Shown here: one piece after another, positions 61,798 to 64,000 of the stretch
Layout of the letters: every line of letters starts with the position of its first letter
How positions within the stretch are numbered: the stretch's first letter is position 1
Source of the DNA: Rhizomucor pusillus
Lineage: Eukaryota > Mucoromycota > Mucoromycetes > Mucorales > Lichtheimiaceae
NCBI GenBank assembly: GCA_900175165.2
Contig: FWWN02000211.1
Coordinates: forward strand, 65,397-129,396
Length of the DNA: 64,000 bases
Direction of reading: 5' to 3'
Translations under genes and position numbers: made by a program
The notes under the pieces: generated by a model
What the model was told of the DNA's origin: nothing
The model's input: the letters and a program-made list of their open reading frames with translations, nothing else
Database searches by the model: none

Positions 61798-62161
61798 TCA
61801 AAGAAAAGTTGCAAGGAAACGCAACGCAGTAGCATGCAGTGTTGTTTCCGGAAGGTGGGCATCAACACTGTAATGGAAAGCATGAAGTCCAAGTTGGGAT
61901 TGGGTGGACAACGCCGACTGAGATTGTGGCGACTTGAGGTTTGTTCCTGGCGGAGGCAAGTGAGAAGAGCCTGTGGTGCCCTGTTTCAGTTTTTCTTTTT
62001 CGTCCTTGGCGCGTCCAGCTACTCTGCAACTAAAACCTATCCCTTTTGCGTCGATAAAGCAAATTGATTGAAATCATTAGCACAATATTCTTTCATTTTA
62101 GCTGCATTCTCAAAGTAAGCTCTTACAGACTGTTAATTCCGTTCCCGGTCGTGCTGATCAT
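61798..62161 (-). CDS. Candidate small gene, 88 residues, two exons
   Basis: Not recognised; offered because it phases. Minus-strand exons 62127-62161 and 61798-62029 join at phase 2 across a GT-AG intron (GTAAGA donor, branch-like GTGCTAATG). The predicted protein begins MISTTGNGINSLCRVAGRAK and contains a charged run (KDEKEKLKQ), then TTGSSHLPPPG and a Gln/Ser-rich part. If real, its start is only 74 bases from the LIS1 start, in a divergent pair, and its stop faces PKC1. The alternative is chance open frame. Confidence 0.3.
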
Positions 62162-62235
62162 TCCGCCACATTCCTCAAGTAGATAAACTTTGCTTTTTCC
62201 CTCACCAGCTCTAATCGCTCCCTGTGTTTATCAAC

Positions 62236-63928
62236 ATGACGACAATTCTCTCTGAACGTCAAAGAGATGAACTGTAAGTAGCTGTGTCATCCGGCTTGTC
62301 TACGGGGCAATCTGCAGGAAGATAGAACGTAACCGGAGCGCCACTTGCTTTTGCATAGACACAAGGCCATTCTCGATTATCTCAACGCGAGCGGCTTCTC
62401 AGAGTCATTTGCAGCACTGAAAAACGAGACACAAAACAGCGATTTTGTTCCGGATCCAAAGACAAAATATGCAGGTTTACTTGAAAAGAAGTGGACATCT
62501 GTCATTCGGCTGCAAAAGAAGGTCAGGGAATCTTCTAATGACGAGTGCAACAGTGCGTTAACCTAGCGGGTTTTAGATCATGGAGCTGGAAAGTAAAACC
62601 GCACAGATGCAAGAGGAGCTGAACAATGCACCTGTGCGCAAACAGACTAGCTCTGTCGATTGGATTCCACGACCACCGCAAAAACACGACTTGACTGGCC
62701 ACCGTAATCCTATCACTCGGGTTGCCTTCCATCCCGTTTATCAGATTCTCGCTTCCGCATCCGAAGATACCACTATAAAGATCTGGGATTACGAAAGTGG
62801 CGACTTTGAAAGAACTCTAAAGGGCCACACGAAGGCCGTGCAAGATCTCGATTTTGATCCAAAGGGCAATTATTTAGGTAATTCTCGAAAGCAATATTTG
62901 CATATTTCCATTGAAAAAGGAATCATGCTAACTCGCCTCACAAGTCTCCTGCTCTGCGGATTTGACAATTAAAGTATGGGATGTCAACAACGACTACAAA
63001 TGCATCAAAACTTTGTATGGTCATGATCACAGCGTATCATCTGTGACATTTTTGCCATCAGGCGACAAGATCGTCTCTGCCTCTCGTGACAAGACCATCA
63101 AAATTTGGGAATTTGCATCAGGGTAAATTGCCATCGGGTTACCATCCAGTCTCTGATATGTTGATTATTGACGCTGAGTGATAGATACTGCACCAAAACA
63201 TTTACTGGACATTTGGAATGGGTACGGTCGGTCGTGCCCAGCGAAGACGGACGATTACTGGTGACGGCCTCTAATGACCAGGTAAGGCAGGGAAAAGTAA
63301 TAACATGGCATCAAATCTAATTATTATTCAATGTAGACTTCGCGCATCTGGGACATACAAACGGGAGAAACGAAAACCGAGTTGCGAGGTCACGACCACG
63401 TCGTAGAATGTGCGATTTTCGTACCGGGTAACGCCTATCAATACATCCAAGAACTTGTAGGCGACGAAGTACGTGTTGTTCTTGCTGACTTGTGCTGCTG
63501 CGAATGATGACTGATCTTTGTGTTTTTCTCAGAGTAAAAACAAAGACCAGAGCGTACCGGGTCGATATGTTATTACAGGATCAAGAGACAAGACCATTAA
63601 AATCTGGGATAACAGCGGACAACTTTTGCATACATTAATCGGACACGATAACTGGGTGCGAGGTCTCGTTGTACATCCCAGTGGAAAATACCTGTTGAGC
63701 GCCTCGGATGACAAGACGATCAAAATATGGGATCTCAAAACTGGCCGCTGCACAAAGACTTTGGAGGCACATGATCATTTCGTTACCTGCATATCGTAAG
63801 GATCTTCGTCTAGTTTCAGTTGATATCTATGCATACTCACGGACATGTCTTGTAGGTATTGCCACATCAGTCCAGTGGTGGCAACGGGCAGCGTGGATCA
63901 GACAGTCAAAGTCTGGCAATGCCGATAA
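62236..63928 (+). CDS. PAC1: LIS1/PAC1 dynein-regulating WD-repeat protein
   Basis: Binds the dynein motor ring and, with NudE, controls nuclear migration. Exons 62236-62273, 62359-62521, 62577-62877, 62945-63122, 63185-63281, 63337-63468, 63533-63795, 63856-63928 join to 414 residues, standard for the family. The N-terminus is the LisH dimerisation domain ([31 protein letters not shown]), then a short coiled coil ([18 protein letters not shown]), and seven WD40 repeats, for example [72 protein letters not shown] and [20 protein letters not shown]. The last exon supplies [17 protein letters not shown], closing the propeller. All introns are GT-AG. The final stop is TAA at 63926-63928. Confidence 0.96.
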
Positions 63929-64000
63929 TCGCAAGAAACCAGAAAAGAAAAAAAATAATCATGCCAAGGTATTCTAATTTTTCTTTGTTTTTTTTTTTTT
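63929..64000. other. 3' flank of LIS1 with terminal T-run
   Basis: Short A/T-rich end of the window with a T-run at about 63989-64000. No further feature. Confidence 0.4.

Noticed and set aside
61768..62067. Plus-strand open frame between PKC1 and LIS1
   Set aside because: No motifs and no good start context; overlaps the better phased minus-strand candidate, and neither is certain.

Overview
The window is nuclear DNA from a filamentous fungus, most likely an early-diverging lineage such as Mucoromycota. That placement is inferred from gene content and style: about 25 genes on both strands, short introns (mostly 50-80 bases) with CTAAC/CTGAC-like branch points, Pkc1-type protein kinase C, Cyr1-type adenylate cyclase, delta-12 desaturase, GOST/PTM1 protein, and a FRAY/OSR1-type Ste20 kinase. 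No sequence search was run. Exon coordinates come from splice signals with reading phase checked across each junction.

Layout. 0-6 kb: adenylate cyclase, 5' truncated. 6.7-9 kb: FRAY/OSR1-type kinase. 9.1-12.7 kb: HAD 'Swiss Army Knife RNA repair-like' protein, an unrecognised 157-residue protein, Cox17. 12.95-15 kb: cationic amino acid transporter, then a 3 kb gene-poor stretch. 18.2-23 kb: Eaf7, delta-12 desaturase, tubulin chaperone E. 23-29.5 kb: an Slt2-like MAP kinase with an unusual THY loop, then IQGAP. After a 2.6 kb spacer, 32-35.5 kb: bHLH regulator and GT49-like glycosyltransferase. 37.2-37.8 kb: Mtfp1-like protein, followed by gene-poor DNA with an ABC-transporter relic. 41.3-53.2 kb: C2H2 regulator, thioredoxin-like/F-box protein, PTM1-type protein, nucleolin-like protein, four-TM protein, Kgd4-like subunit, coiled-coil protein, Tpc1-like carrier. 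53.6-56.6 kb: decayed Tc1/IS630-type transposase and a decayed protein disulfide isomerase. 57.4-64 kb: protein kinase C, a candidate small gene, and LIS1/PAC1.

Several genes belong to shared pathways. Pkc1 and the Slt2-like MAPK are upstream and downstream parts of cell-wall-integrity signalling; the cyclase is the Ras/cAMP output; IQGAP acts in cytokinesis; LIS1 and TBCE act on dynein and tubulin. Their grouping is an observation, not evidence of a functional cluster.

The strongest unexplained signals are seven GC-AG introns among roughly eighty that could be phased, six with the identical donor GCAAGT; the THY motif in the MAPK loop; five RF-x-[VIL] motifs in the tail of the FRAY kinase; and a thioredoxin-like plus F-box architecture. 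No clear tRNA, rRNA, CRISPR array or prokaryotic-type element was found.
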